Positions 1 to 8,340 are shown, counted from the stretch's first letter. The stretch is 58,193 bases of DNA from Sphingomonadaceae bacterium (GCA_947451145.1 CANFXW010000022.1:1-58193); one strand, 5' to 3'. Numbers and translations are program-made. Notes: a model not told the origin generated them from the sequence alone.

Positions 1-1
1 C

Positions 2-442
2 GCCGACAACCGGATCATCGACGTGATCCGCAGCTACGCCCCCGGGTTCATCTTCACCACGTCCTTAAGCCCCGTGCTGGTCGCTGGCGTGCTGGCATCG
101 GTGCGCCACCTGAAAGCCAGCTCGGTCGAACGCGAGGGGCAGCAGGCTGCCGCGCAGTTCCTGAAAGCCAGCTTCGCCGAGGCCGGCCTGCCGGTGATGC
201 AGAGCACCACCCACATCGTGCCGCTGATGGTCGGCGATCCGGTGAAGGCCAAGAAGATCAGCGACATCCTGCTCGCCGAATACGGTGTCTATGTGCAGCC
301 GATCAACTACCCCACCGTGCCGCGCGGCACCGAACGCCTGCGCTTCACCCCGGGGCCGCAGCACACCGAAGCAATGATGACCGCCCTGACCACAGCACTC
401 GTCGAGGTGTGGGAGCGGATGGAGCTCAAACTGGCCGCTTGA
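2..442 (+). CDS. hemA: 5-aminolevulinate synthase, C-terminal part (5' end outside window)
   Basis: This is the last 146 residues of 5-aminolevulinate synthase, the PLP enzyme that condenses glycine and succinyl-CoA in the first step of C4-pathway heme synthesis in the cytoplasm. The reading frame is open to the left edge, so the gene begins upstream. The segment RSYAPGFIFTTSLSP is typical of the family, being the region shortly after the PLP-binding lysine, and the C-terminal part (VYVQPINYPTVPRGTERLR) matches the end of ALAS-type alpha-oxoamine synthases. The presence of an ALAS rather than glutamyl-tRNA reductase supports an alphaproteobacterial host. Other heme genes (hemC, hemD) lie at 24.8-26.4 kb but not in the same operon. 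The product call is firm. Because the catalytic lysine is outside the window, nothing can be said about the integrity of the full gene. Confidence 0.93.
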   Translation, partial: ADNRIIDVIRSYAPGFIFTTSLSPVLVAGVLASVRHLKASSVEREGQQAAAQFLKASFAEAGLPVMQSTTHIVPLMVGDPVKAKKISDILLAEYGVYVQPINYPTVPRGTERLRFTPGPQHTEAMMTALTTALVEVWERMELKLAA

Positions 443-484
443 GGGGAAGGACACCCTCTCCCCGCTTGCCAGTGCCAGCCGCTT

Positions 485-537
485 GACCTAGTGCCGTGAT
501 ACCGCATCGCGGACACGCACAGGACACGGCCTAGGTC
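485..537. repeat. Inverted repeat in hemA-lptF gap
   Basis: GACCTAGTGCCGTG at 485-498 is mirrored by CACGGCCTAGGTC at 525-537, giving a 13-bp stem with one bulged base and a 26-nt loop. It lies after the hemA stop and ends two bases before the proposed TTG start of lptF. It could be a weak terminator for hemA, without a T tract, or a hairpin in the lptF leader. The role is inferred only from position. Confidence 0.5.
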
Positions 538-539
538 AC

Positions 540-1778
540 TTGCAGAAACTGTTCCCCGCCCTTGATCGCTATATCCTTCGGCTCGTGCTGATGCCGATGG
601 GGGCAGTGTTTCTTGTCGCTGCGTCGCTGCTGATGCTCGACAAGATGTTGAAGCTGTTCGATTTTGTCGCGACTGAAGGCGGGCCGGTTTCGATCGTGTT
701 CAAGATGCTGGCCAATCTGCTGCCCGAATATGCCAGCCTTGCCATTCCGCTCGGGCTGCTGCTCGGTATCCTGATCGCCTTTCGCAAGCTCGCCATATCG
801 AGCGAGCTCGACATCATGCGCGCGGTCGGCCTGTCCTACACCCGGCTGCTGCGCGTGCCCTATATGATCGCGCTGACGCTGGCCGCGCTCAATTTCCTCA
901 ACGTCTCCTATCTCCAGCCGCTGGCGCGTTATTACTACGAACAGCTGCAGTTCGAGCTGCAATCGGGCGCGCTGGGGGCCTCGATCAAGGTGGGCGAGTT
1001 CACCACGCTGGCCGACAAGATGGCGCTGCGGATCGAGGAAAGCCGCGATGACGGGCACGAGCTGATCGGCGTTTTCGCCCGGCTTTCCGATGGCAAGGGA
1101 CAGGTGCTCTCCATCTCGGCCCACGAAGGCCGCTTCCTCGCGCTGGCGGAAAATCCTGATACCATCGTGCTGCGACTGAACAACGGACAGATCGTGCAGG
1201 AGGAAAAGGGTCTGCCGCCCCGCGTGCTCAGCTTCTCGCGCCATGATCTGCCGATCCCGCTCCCGGCGCTTGAGGCTTTCCGCAAGCGCGGCGGCAAGGA
1301 GCGCGAATATATCCTGCCCGAACTGCTCCGCATCGGCTGGGCCGACCAGGTGAGCGAGGCCGCCCGGGCGCAGGTGCGCGCCAGCTTCTCCTACCGCATG
1401 GTCGAAGTGGTAATGATGCTGCTGATGCCGCTGCTGGCGGTAGCGCTCGCCATCCCGCCCAAGCGATCGACTTCCGGCCTCGGGCTGTTTGTCTCGATCG
1501 TGCTGGTGGTCGCCTATCACAAGATCAACGAATATGGACAGGCCACTGCAGCGCGCGGCGACCTGCCGCCGATTGTCATCCTGTGGGGACCGTTTGCGAT
1601 ATTCGCCGCGCTTATCTTCTGGATGTACTGGCGCGTCGCCTATGTCCCCGGCGGCCAGCCAATCGCCGCGCTGGAGCGTTTCTTCGGCATAATCGGCAAA
1701 GTTGTCAGAGGCTGGTTCAAGCGTCACCCGGCCGCCCGCAAGCTGGCCGGGCTTGATCCAGAACCTGAGGCGGCGTGA
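540..1778 (+). CDS. lptF: LPS export permease LptF
   Basis: LptF is one of the two inner-membrane permease subunits of the LptB2FGC complex, which extracts lipopolysaccharide from the inner membrane and drives it across the periplasm. The 412-residue product has the YjgP/YjgQ family layout: an N-terminal pair of membrane helices, a long periplasmic domain (about residues 120-260), and C-terminal helices. The segment DKMLKLFDFVATEGGP followed by LLPEYASLAIPLGLLLG is characteristic. It is followed by lptG with a 4-bp GTGA contact (or a 2-nt gap to the ATG), so the two are translationally linked. The start is a TTG at 540 with no clear ribosome-binding site. It is preferred because the residues after it (LDRYILRL) fit the family N-terminus, while the next in-frame ATGs (591, 597) would cut into the first helix. 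Confidence 0.92.
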   Translation: MQKLFPALDRYILRLVLMPMGAVFLVAASLLMLDKMLKLFDFVATEGGPVSIVFKMLANLLPEYASLAIPLGLLLGILIAFRKLAISSELDIMRAVGLSYTRLLRVPYMIALTLAALNFLNVSYLQPLARYYYEQLQFELQSGALGASIKVGEFTTLADKMALRIEESRDDGHELIGVFARLSDGKGQVLSISAHEGRFLALAENPDTIVLRLNNGQIVQEEKGLPPRVLSFSRHDLPIPLPALEAFRKRGGKEREYILPELLRIGWADQVSEAARAQVRASFSYRMVEVVMMLLMPLLAVALAIPPKRSTSGLGLFVSIVLVVAYHKINEYGQATAARGDLPPIVILWGPFAIFAALIFWMYWRVAYVPGGQPIAALERFFGIIGKVVRGWFKRHPAARKLAGLDPEPEAA

Positions 1779-1780
1779 CC

Positions 1781-2890
1781 ATGGAGAGCAATTTCTTCCC
1801 CTCGCGCACCCTGACCCTTTACCTCGCCAAACTGTTCGTCAGCCGCGTGCTGGCGATCCTCGTCATGCTTGTGCTGGTCCTGCAGATGCTCGACCTCTTG
1901 AGCGAAAGCGGCGACATTCTGGCGGTGAAGGGCAATGGCGAGGCGCAGCTGTGGTATTACGTTTCGCTCCGCATGCCGCAGCTGATCGCGCGGTTTCTGC
2001 CCTATTCGGTGCTGCTGGCAACCCTGCTGACCTTCTGGCCGCTGAACCAGAACAGCGAAGTGATCGCCATGCGCGCCGCCGGGCTTTCCGCCCACCAGAT
2101 CCTCGCCCCGCTGATGCTGGCGGCAGCGGTGGTCGCATTGACGAGCTTTGCCTTCAACGAACGATTCCTGACACGCGCCAATGCCGGGATGAAGGCCTGG
2201 CAGGCCGCAGGCTGGGGGCCGATCCCCAAGGAAAAAAGCGCCCGCACCAACGTCTATCTGCGCGACGGGCCTAATATCCTGCTGGTGGGCTCGCTGACCG
2301 GCTATGGGGCGGGATCTGGCGACAAGGTCGTGATGGAAAACGTCACCTGGTATCGCCGCAATGCCGAAATGATGGTGGTGGCAGAGATTCACGCCCCCCG
2401 CGCGACCTACGCTGCGCCCGGCTGGAAGCTGGAGCAGGCGACCGAATTTGACGTCGAGAATACCAGCAGCAAGGTTCTCGGCTCGCCGGTTATCGCTGAA
2501 AGCGTAACGCCGGGCCAAGTCGCGATCAGCAGCGTTGATGCCGATGCAGAGAGCCTGTTCCAGCTTAACCGCTCGATCAATGCGATGAAGGCCGCCGGAC
2601 GGCGCACCAGCGAGCTTGAAGGCAAGTGGTGGCACAAGATAACCGGGCCGCTGGCCGCGCTGCTGATGCCGCTTCTGGGTTCAGTCGTCGCCTTCGGCCT
2701 CGCCAGATCAGGCCAGCTGCTGGTGCGCGGGATCATCGGTGCGGCGCTGGGCTTTGCCTATTTCGTTATCGACAACGCCGCCTTGGCGATCGGCAATTTC
2801 GGCGGGTACCCCCCGCTAATCGCCGCTTGGACGCCGTTTCTGCTGTTCCTGCTGGTGGGCGAAACGGTCCTGATCCGCACCGAGGAGTAG
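1781..2890 (+). CDS. lptG: LPS export permease LptG
   Basis: LptG is the second permease subunit of the LPS transporter and works as a heterodimer with LptF and the LptB ATPase. The roughly 369-residue product has the same six-helix plus periplasmic-domain arrangement. Family-typical features are LFVSRVLAILVMLVLVLQMLDLL in the first helix and LNQNSEVIAMRAAGLS in the cytoplasmic coupling segment, where LptB contacts the permease. A GTG at 1775 overlaps the lptF stop (GTGA), and an ATG follows at 1781; either may be used, and ATG is taken here because a GAGG lies about ten bases upstream of it. The gene ends convergent with the desaturase gene, with a hairpin terminator between them. The lptB ATPase gene is found 5 kb away beside rpoN. 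Confidence 0.92.
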   Translation: MESNFFPSRTLTLYLAKLFVSRVLAILVMLVLVLQMLDLLSESGDILAVKGNGEAQLWYYVSLRMPQLIARFLPYSVLLATLLTFWPLNQNSEVIAMRAAGLSAHQILAPLMLAAAVVALTSFAFNERFLTRANAGMKAWQAAGWGPIPKEKSARTNVYLRDGPNILLVGSLTGYGAGSGDKVVMENVTWYRRNAEMMVVAEIHAPRATYAAPGWKLEQATEFDVENTSSKVLGSPVIAESVTPGQVAISSVDADAESLFQLNRSINAMKAAGRRTSELEGKWWHKITGPLAALLMPLLGSVVAFGLARSGQLLVRGIIGAALGFAYFVIDNAALAIGNFGGYPPLIAAWTPFLLFLLVGETVLIRTEE

Positions 2891-2899
2891 GACCAGAGT

Positions 2900-2925
2900 C
2901 TCCTCATCGACTTTACGATGGGGAG
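2900..2925. terminator. Hairpin between convergent lptG and desaturase genes
   Basis: CTCCTCATCG (2900-2909) pairs with CGATGGGGAG (2916-2925), ten pairs including one G-U wobble, around a 6-nt loop. On the plus strand it is followed by GATTTTC, so it could end lptG transcription. The convergent desaturase stop codon begins six bases beyond. Confidence 0.6.
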
Positions 2926-2930
2926 GATTT

Positions 2931-4040
2931 TCAGCGCAAGCCCATCGTGCTGCTGGCCAGCTTCTGCACCAGCACCAGCAGGCCCGGATAATTCGCACCG
3001 TCATAGGTCGAATCCTTGCCCAGATGCCCCATCAGGCGGCGGTGCGCCTCGCCATAGGAATGGTACGGCACCGAAGGCAGCAGGTGGTGCAGCGCGTGGT
3101 AGCGCAGGCCGACGGGAGCCCACATCGCGGCCAGAATTCCGGGCGGCGGTACATTGACCGAGTCGAGATACTGCGCGGTCACCGTGATGGCATCGCCCTC
3201 ATTGGCCCAGAGATGGGCGACGAGGGTGCGGATCTGGTTGAGCACGGCGGTAATCGAAATGACGCCCAGGCCGATCAAAAGCGGCCGCCAGCCATGCGTC
3301 GCGCTCCAGATGATCAGGAACCATGACCAGACGAAGACGCCCATTTCCTGCCAGAACACCATGGTCGCGAACTTGCCCTCGGGCGGGCGGCGGCGGAACT
3401 GGGGGTTGATCGACAGCGACGAGGCGCGCTCCCACACCAGCTTGCGGATCGGCGGGATCACTGCGCCCAGCGGCACCAGCAGCGCCGAGCGGACCAGCAG
3501 GGCGATCGGCAGCAGCAGGGCCGTGACGATGAACAATGGCAGGGTCCACGGCTTCATCAGCGCCAGCGGCAGATATTCCGGATCCTCCACCGTACCATAG
3601 CGAGTGCGGGCATGGTGCAGCGTGTGCACGCCTTCATACATGAACGAGGGCGTGAGCATCGGCACGCCTACAGCCAAGTTCCAGACAAAGCGGAAACCGG
3701 GCAGCGCCATCTCGTGAATATGGGTCAGCTCATGGATGAACAGCAGCGCGCGGTAGAGCGCCAGCACGGCCGCCGCGCCGCTCAGCACAGCCAGCAGCGG
3801 GCTATGCAGCAGGATCGCGCCCGCCAGTCCGGCATAGCCGATGGCGGCGGAAAGCAGCATGTCGGGCCAGAAAATGCTGCCCCGCGCCGTGGAAATATCG
3901 CGGGTCAATTCCACCGCGGCGCGCAGCATGTCCTTGTCATCGGGGATGCGCTTGATGTCGTCGAAGTCCTGCAATTTCATGCTTTCGTTTGGCACTGGCG
4001 GTGATGCGGCACTTTGATCTGCCGCAACACGCCTTGACAT
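2931..4040 (-). CDS. Membrane fatty acid desaturase / hydroxylase family protein
   Basis: This is a 369-residue membrane di-iron enzyme of the fatty acid desaturase superfamily, expected to use oxygen to introduce a double bond or hydroxyl into acyl lipids or related hydrocarbons. All three histidine boxes are visible: HELTHIHE near residue 104, HTLHHAR near 141, and HALHHLLP near 317, separated by hydrophobic spans that would place the boxes on the cytoplasmic face. The C-terminal HxxHH spacing is typical of the family. Substrate cannot be told from sequence. The first Met (4040) gives a low-complexity 20-residue tail; the Met at 3980 (MKLQDFDD) is an equally good start. The gene diverges from the GNAT-like gene over a 55-bp gap. 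Confidence 0.87.
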   Translation of the reverse strand: MSRRVAADQSAASPPVPNESMKLQDFDDIKRIPDDKDMLRAAVELTRDISTARGSIFWPDMLLSAAIGYAGLAGAILLHSPLLAVLSGAAAVLALYRALLFIHELTHIHEMALPGFRFVWNLAVGVPMLTPSFMYEGVHTLHHARTRYGTVEDPEYLPLALMKPWTLPLFIVTALLLPIALLVRSALLVPLGAVIPPIRKLVWERASSLSINPQFRRRPPEGKFATMVFWQEMGVFVWSWFLIIWSATHGWRPLLIGLGVISITAVLNQIRTLVAHLWANEGDAITVTAQYLDSVNVPPPGILAAMWAPVGLRYHALHHLLPSVPYHSYGEAHRRLMGHLGKDSTYDGANYPGLLVLVQKLASSTMGLR

Positions 4041-4095
4041 TCGGGGCCGACCATACGCAGGTCGCGAAACTTATTCCACTGGTAGAGGTTCGGTC

Positions 4096-5262
4096 GTGGC
4101 AACTGGCGAATTAGAGATCATCCCGATTTCCGGCAAGGCGGAGATCGAGGCTTTTGTCGATTACTGCAATCGGATCAATGCCAGCGATCCAAACTACGTC
4201 CCCCAGCTGCGCGGCGAAGACATCGGCAAATTCACCCCGGGCAAAAATCCGTTCCACGAACATGCCCGCTGCCAGCTGTTTCTTGCAAAGCGCGGGCAAG
4301 AGATCGTCGGGCGCATTTCGGCGCACATCGATGAACTCGCGCTGACCATTCCGGCAGAACAGGGCATGGGCCCCGGTACGGGCTTCTGGGGCGCGCTCGA
4401 AACCGAGGATGCGGCGGTTGCCAAGGCGCTCATCGCGCGGGCCGAAGAGTGGCTGCGCGGACAGGGCATGACCAAGGTTCTCGCGCCGATGAACCTCTCG
4501 GTCTGGGAAGAGCCCGGCCTGCTGGTCTATGGCCACGATCACCCGCCGATGGTGATGATGGGCCACCAGAATGCCCGCTATCAGCCGTGGATCGAGGGTG
4601 AAGGCTATGGCCTGGTCAAGCGGCTCAATACCTATGACCTTGATGTTACTAAAGAATTTCCGCCGCTGATCCAGCGCATTGTCTCCTCGGGCGAGAAGAA
4701 CGAGCGAATCAAGGTGCGCGGGGTGGACCTCAAGCAGTTCGGCCGCGAGGTGAAGATCATCTGCGACATCCTCAACGATGCCTGGTCGGACAACTGGGGC
4801 TTCGTGCCGTTCACCGAAAGCGAGATTGCCTACACCGCCAAGGCGCTGAAGCCGCTGTGCAAGTCTGATCTGATCTACATCGCCGAATACGATGGCGAGC
4901 CGGTGGCCTTCATGATGACCCTGCCCGATCTCAATCAGGCGCAGAAGCGGACCAACGGCAAGCAAGGCAAGCCCTCACCGCTCGGCTGGATCAAGCTGCT
5001 GATGTGGCTGAACAAGCCCAAAAATGCTGACATGCGCGTGCCACTGATGGGCGTGGTCAAGCGCCTGCAATCATCGCGCATGGCCAGCCAGCTGGCTTTC
5101 ATGATGATCGAATATATCCGCCGCAACGCCGTGAAAAACTACAATGCCAAGCGCGGCGAGATCGGCTGGATCCTTGAGGACAATCAGGGAATGGTGGCGA
5201 TTGCCGACGCGATCAATTCGAAGATCAACAAGACGTACAACGTGTATGAGAAGAAGCTTTAG
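4096..5262 (+). CDS. GNAT-like N-acetyltransferase family protein
   Basis: The product is 388 residues and resembles the YghO-like group of uncharacterised proteins with an acyl-CoA N-acyltransferase (GNAT) fold. The N-terminal stretch (FVDYCNRINASDPNYVPQLR, then GKNPFHEHARCQLFLAKRGQEIVGRISAHID) is the best recognised part, and the C-terminal half contains a second GNAT-like region (DLIYIAEYDGEPVAFMMTLPD). No signal peptide or membrane helix is seen, so it is probably cytoplasmic. The start is a GTG at 4096 with AGAGG about seven bases upstream. Substrate is unknown; sphingolipid or lipid-related acyl transfer has been suggested for relatives but nothing here decides it. It stands alone between the divergent desaturase and a repeat-bearing gap. 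Confidence 0.7.
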   Translation: MATGELEIIPISGKAEIEAFVDYCNRINASDPNYVPQLRGEDIGKFTPGKNPFHEHARCQLFLAKRGQEIVGRISAHIDELALTIPAEQGMGPGTGFWGALETEDAAVAKALIARAEEWLRGQGMTKVLAPMNLSVWEEPGLLVYGHDHPPMVMMGHQNARYQPWIEGEGYGLVKRLNTYDLDVTKEFPPLIQRIVSSGEKNERIKVRGVDLKQFGREVKIICDILNDAWSDNWGFVPFTESEIAYTAKALKPLCKSDLIYIAEYDGEPVAFMMTLPDLNQAQKRTNGKQGKPSPLGWIKLLMWLNKPKNADMRVPLMGVVKRLQSSRMASQLAFMMIEYIRRNAVKNYNAKRGEIGWILEDNQGMVAIADAINSKINKTYNVYEKKL

Positions 5263-5315
5263 GGCATTTTCTGGTTCGGATGGGAGTACATCTTTTCAGC
5301 CTTGGGAAGAATTGT

Positions 5316-5460
5316 TCACGCGAAGACGCGAAGGCGCAAAGAAGACAGTGAGCGCCGCAGGCCTTTTCACTCTTCCCTGAACGTTGAGCTGAACAGAAGC
5401 GATAAGAAGGGGGCTTCGCCCCATATCCAATCTTCTTCGCGCCTTCGCGCCTTTGCGTGA
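5316..5460. repeat. Intergenic inverted repeat, GCGAAGGCGC family, copy 1
   Basis: Two 30-nt arms, 5316-5345 and 5431-5460, are inverted copies matching at 27 of 30 positions. The arms are built on the theme TCACGCGAAGGCGCGAAGG, and the 85-nt interior is unrelated to that of the second copy at 13584-13729. The element fills most of the 236-bp gap between the GNAT-like gene and pmbA. It may act as a transcript-end hairpin, but no transposase or T tract is attached to it. Confidence 0.8.
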
Positions 5461-5498
5461 GCCCCTATCTCACTACCCCAACGCAAAAGCCCAAGCCC

Positions 5499-6845
5499 TC
5501 AATCCCCCGCGATCATCATGCCATCGACGCGCAAAGTCGGAACATTGACTGCGCGGTACCATTCGATGTCGTTGGCCGCCGTCAGCGCTTTGAACATGGT
5601 GAGCAGGTTGCCGGCAATGGTGAACTCGGCCACGGGTCCGGCCAGCTCGCCATTCACGATGCGAAAGCCTGAAGCGCCGCGGCTGTAATCGCCGGTGACA
5701 CTGTTGACGCCCTGCCCGATCAGTTCGGTAACATAGACCCCGTCGGCAATGTCAGCCATCAGCTGGGCCGGGGTGACTGATCCCGGGACCAGATGGACAT
5801 TGCTCGCGCCAACGCCCGGCGCGCCGCTGGCACCGCGCACGGCGTGGCCGGTGGGACTGGAGCCAAGCTGACGGGCTGCGGCGCTTTCCATCAGCCAGCC
5901 GGTCAGGCGGCCGCCCTCGACCAGATTGCGCGGTGCCGTCGGCAGGCCTTCGCCATCAAAGCTGCGCGAGCGCTGGCCGCGCTTGCGGTGCGGATCATCG
6001 ACGATGGTGATCGCCGAATCGAACAGCGGCTCGTCATCGTGACCGAGCAGGAAGCTCGCCCGGCGGGCAATCGCCGTGCCCGACATGGCCCCGAGCAAAT
6101 GGCCGATCAGCGTGCCGCCGACCCGCGGATCGAACACCACCGGCAGCTGGCCGCTGGTCAGCGCACCCGGGTTGAGCCGCGCAACTGCACGCTCCCCCGC
6201 GAGCTTTCCGATCGAAGCCGCATCGGGCAGATCTGACCGGTGCCGCGCCGAGCGCCATGAATAGTCGCGCTGCATGTGTCCGCCTTCGCCGGCAATCACG
6301 CTGGCGGAAATACCGTGGCTGGTCGCCTCGCTGGCTCCGGCAAAACCGTGACTGGTGGCGAGAGCAAAGACCGAGCGCCCCATCGAGGCGCTGCCGCCTT
6401 CGCTGTTGGTAACCCCGGCAATCGCCCGCGCCGCATCCTCGGCCTCTTCGGCAAGGGCGCGCAAATCCTGCGGGGTGGGTTCGGCGGGATCGGCGAGATC
6501 GAGATCGGGCCCCGGCCCTGTGCTCAGCATATCCGCAGGTGCGAGCCCGGCATATTGATCCTCGGGTGCCAGCCGCGCCATCGAGACCGCCCGCGCCGCC
6601 AGTTCAGCCAGCGCTTCGTCTCCCAGATCGCTCGAGCCGATCGAGGCGGAGGACTGTCCGATAAAAACACGCAGGCCGATGTGCTCGTCTTCCGAGCGCT
6701 CGACGTCTTCCAGCTGCCCCAGCCGCACCTGCACGCCTTCGCTGCACTCGCCGACATAGACGACGTCGGCAGCATCAGCACCAGCGCGAAGCGCGCGTTC
6801 AACAAGGGCGGAAGCGCGCTCCTGCGCGGTTTTGGAATCTAGCAT
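5499..6845 (-). CDS. pmbA: TldE/PmbA family metalloprotease subunit
   Basis: PmbA (TldE) forms a heterodimeric protease with TldD that cleaves small unfolded peptides, including modified bacteriocin precursors and the CcdA antitoxin in enterobacteria. The 448-residue product matches the family over its length: an N-terminal domain (SALVERALRAGADAADVVYVGECSEGVQVRLGQLEDVE) and a C-terminal half with VVFDPRVGGTLIGHLLGAMSG and GEGLPTAPRNLVEGGRLTGWL. As expected for the TldE-type partner it lacks the HExxxH zinc motif of TldD. No tldD is present in the window. The ATG at 6845 is clear. The downstream gap holds a repeat. Confidence 0.92.
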   Translation of the reverse strand: MLDSKTAQERASALVERALRAGADAADVVYVGECSEGVQVRLGQLEDVERSEDEHIGLRVFIGQSSASIGSSDLGDEALAELAARAVSMARLAPEDQYAGLAPADMLSTGPGPDLDLADPAEPTPQDLRALAEEAEDAARAIAGVTNSEGGSASMGRSVFALATSHGFAGASEATSHGISASVIAGEGGHMQRDYSWRSARHRSDLPDAASIGKLAGERAVARLNPGALTSGQLPVVFDPRVGGTLIGHLLGAMSGTAIARRASFLLGHDDEPLFDSAITIVDDPHRKRGQRSRSFDGEGLPTAPRNLVEGGRLTGWLMESAAARQLGSSPTGHAVRGASGAPGVGASNVHLVPGSVTPAQLMADIADGVYVTELIGQGVNSVTGDYSRGASGFRIVNGELAGPVAEFTIAGNLLTMFKALTAANDIEWYRAVNVPTLRVDGMMIAGD

Positions 6846-6906
6846 CGCGCGGTCTTAGCCGTGCGGCATCAATCTATCAATGTGAGTGCTTTTGTCCGGA
6901 CTGGCG

Positions 6907-6934
6907 TCCGGGCGGGGGAGCGGGCTGGTGCCGC
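6907..6934. repeat. Single arm of the GC-rich repeat also seen at the right edge
   Basis: The segment from CCGGGCGGGGGAGCGGGC to TGGTGCCGC matches the right arm of the perfect inverted repeat at 58160-58193 with one C/T difference. Here it occurs once rather than as a pair, in the 120-bp gap between pmbA and the next minus-strand gene. A small hairpin (GGCAGGC at 6937-6943 with GCCTGCC shortly after) follows it and may serve as part of the terminator for the membrane-protein gene. Confidence 0.65.
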
Positions 6935-6965
6935 AAGGCAGGCACGGATGGGCCTGCCGCACTAA

Positions 6966-7346
6966 TCAGTGCGAGCCAAATGCCATGGCGAGCAACTTGA
7001 ACACCCCGGTCAGCGCAAAGGGCAGGCCAATCGCCAGCAGCCACAGTGTGCGGCGGTCGCGGCGGTAGTAGATCGCCATATCCGGATCGGCGGCCTGTTC
7101 ATCGGAAAGGCGGTTCCAGCGTTTTTCAAAGCGGCGGCACGAAGGGATGATTGCCACGACGAGAACGATCAGCGCCAGATAGGGGAGCATCGAGCTGCTC
7201 TCCCCTTTGAGAGCGCTCATGGTCACGAAGATCTGCAAACCGGTGTAGACCAGCAGGGCATAGGCGATATTGTCGCTCATGCGCTTGCGCCAATCGACGG
7301 GCTTTGCCGCTGTTGCCAGCTTCGGGGGCCGGACCACCTCGATCAT
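6966..7346 (-). CDS. Hypothetical three-helix membrane protein
   Basis: The product is 126 residues and I do not recognise its family. It has three predicted membrane spans: about residues 27-45 (IAYALLVYTGLQIFVTMSA), 52-68 (SMLPYLALIVLVVAIIP) and 102-120 (TLWLLAIGLPFALTGVFKLLA). A positively charged loop, CRRFEKRWNRLSDEQ, joins the second and third. The N-terminal tail is soluble and has a basic patch (KPVDWRKRM). It is transcribed toward pmbA, but a 120-bp gap containing hairpins separates them, so co-transcription is uncertain. Codon usage and GC content are like its neighbours, so it is probably a real gene. Confidence 0.7.
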   Translation of the reverse strand: MIEVVRPPKLATAAKPVDWRKRMSDNIAYALLVYTGLQIFVTMSALKGESSSMLPYLALIVLVVAIIPSCRRFEKRWNRLSDEQAADPDMAIYYRRDRRTLWLLAIGLPFALTGVFKLLAMAFGSH

Positions 7347-7429
7347 TGCGACCGTTCCTTTCGGGTATCTCTCTCACTGCGCAATAAACCATCAATCCTG
7401 TGGTCATACAAGTACTGTTAACCATCAAA

Positions 7430-7461
7430 CTGTCGCAAGGACTGTGGCCTTCCGGCGACAG
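7430..7461. promoter_or_regulatory. Hairpin in the lptB leader
   Basis: CTGTCGC (7430-7436) pairs with GCGACAG (7455-7461), with an inner AAGG/CCTT pairing. It lies 85 bp before lptB in a 191-bp gap divergent from the membrane-protein gene, and would sit in the lptB 5' leader if transcription begins upstream. It has no T tract, so a terminator role is less likely. Confidence 0.4.
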
Positions 7462-7546
7462 ACCATGCAGGAATCCTGCCAATTTGAACCTGGCTGGTGT
7501 TTTCCCGGCTTGAAGTGGTGCTGGGCACTGCCTAAACGTGCTGACA

Positions 7547-8332
7547 ATGGACGATACGCAAACGCTTTTCTCGCCCGCGCCGGATCCCGGCCCCTCTTCT
7601 GCTTTGCCGCAGGGCGGGCTGGAAGTGATCTCGATCGCCAAGAGCTATGACAAGCGCGCGGTGCTGAGCGACATCTCGCTGTCGGTCGGCAAGGGTGAGG
7701 TTCTGGGCCTGCTCGGCCCGAATGGCGCCGGCAAGACGACTTGTTTCTATTCGATCATGGGGCTGGTGCGCCCCGATTCGGGCCGCATCCTGATGGACGG
7801 GATCGACGTTACCCGCCTGCCGATGTACCGGCGCGCGATCTTGGGCCTTGGTTATCTGCCGCAGGAAACCTCGATCTTTCGCGGGCTGACGGTGGAGCAG
7901 AACATCTCCGCCGTGCTCGAACTCAACGAGCCTGATCCCGAAGCCCGCGCTGCCGATCTGGAGCGGTTGCTCGACGAATTCGGCCTCGCCCGCCTGCGCA
8001 GCAGCGCGGCCATGGCGCTGTCGGGCGGTGAGCGCCGCCGCTGCGAAATTGCCCGCGCGCTCGCCGCCAAGCCTTCGATCATGCTGCTCGACGAACCGTT
8101 CGCGGGTATCGACCCGCTGTCGATCAACGACATCCGCACGCTGGTGAAAGATCTCAGCCAGCGCGGCATCGGCGTGCTGATCACCGATCACAACGTTCGC
8201 GAAACGCTCGACATCGTCGATAAGACCTGCGTGATCTATGGCGGACAGGTGCTCTTCGCCGGCACGCCCGAAGGCATGGTCGAGGACGAGAACGTGCGGA
8301 TGCTATACCTCGGCAACGATTTTTCGTTGTAG
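7547..8332 (+). CDS. lptB: LPS export ABC transporter ATPase LptB
   Basis: LptB is the cytoplasmic ATPase that powers LPS extraction by LptFG. The roughly 261-residue product has a clear Walker A (GPNGAGKT, about residues 57-64), the signature LSGGERRR, Walker B (IMLLDEPFAGIDP) and the switch histidine in ITDHNV. The Q-loop region LPQETSIFRGLTVEQNI and the C-terminal VRMLYLGNDFSL are characteristic of LptB rather than of branched amino acid transporter ATPases. The N-terminus carries an extra 20-residue proline-rich tail. The ATG at 7547 is used, with a GTG at 7538 also in frame. It is followed eight bases later by rpoN, a linkage common in proteobacteria, although lptA and lptC, often found just upstream, are absent here. 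Confidence 0.93.
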   Translation: MDDTQTLFSPAPDPGPSSALPQGGLEVISIAKSYDKRAVLSDISLSVGKGEVLGLLGPNGAGKTTCFYSIMGLVRPDSGRILMDGIDVTRLPMYRRAILGLGYLPQETSIFRGLTVEQNISAVLELNEPDPEARAADLERLLDEFGLARLRSSAAMALSGGERRRCEIARALAAKPSIMLLDEPFAGIDPLSINDIRTLVKDLSQRGIGVLITDHNVRETLDIVDKTCVIYGGQVLFAGTPEGMVEDENVRMLYLGNDFSL

Positions 8333-8340
8333 GTGCCTGA

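Noticed and set aside
5316..5460. GCGAAGGCGC repeats as part of a CRISPR array
   Set aside because: There are only two arms per locus, in inverted orientation, with no regular spacers or cas genes.
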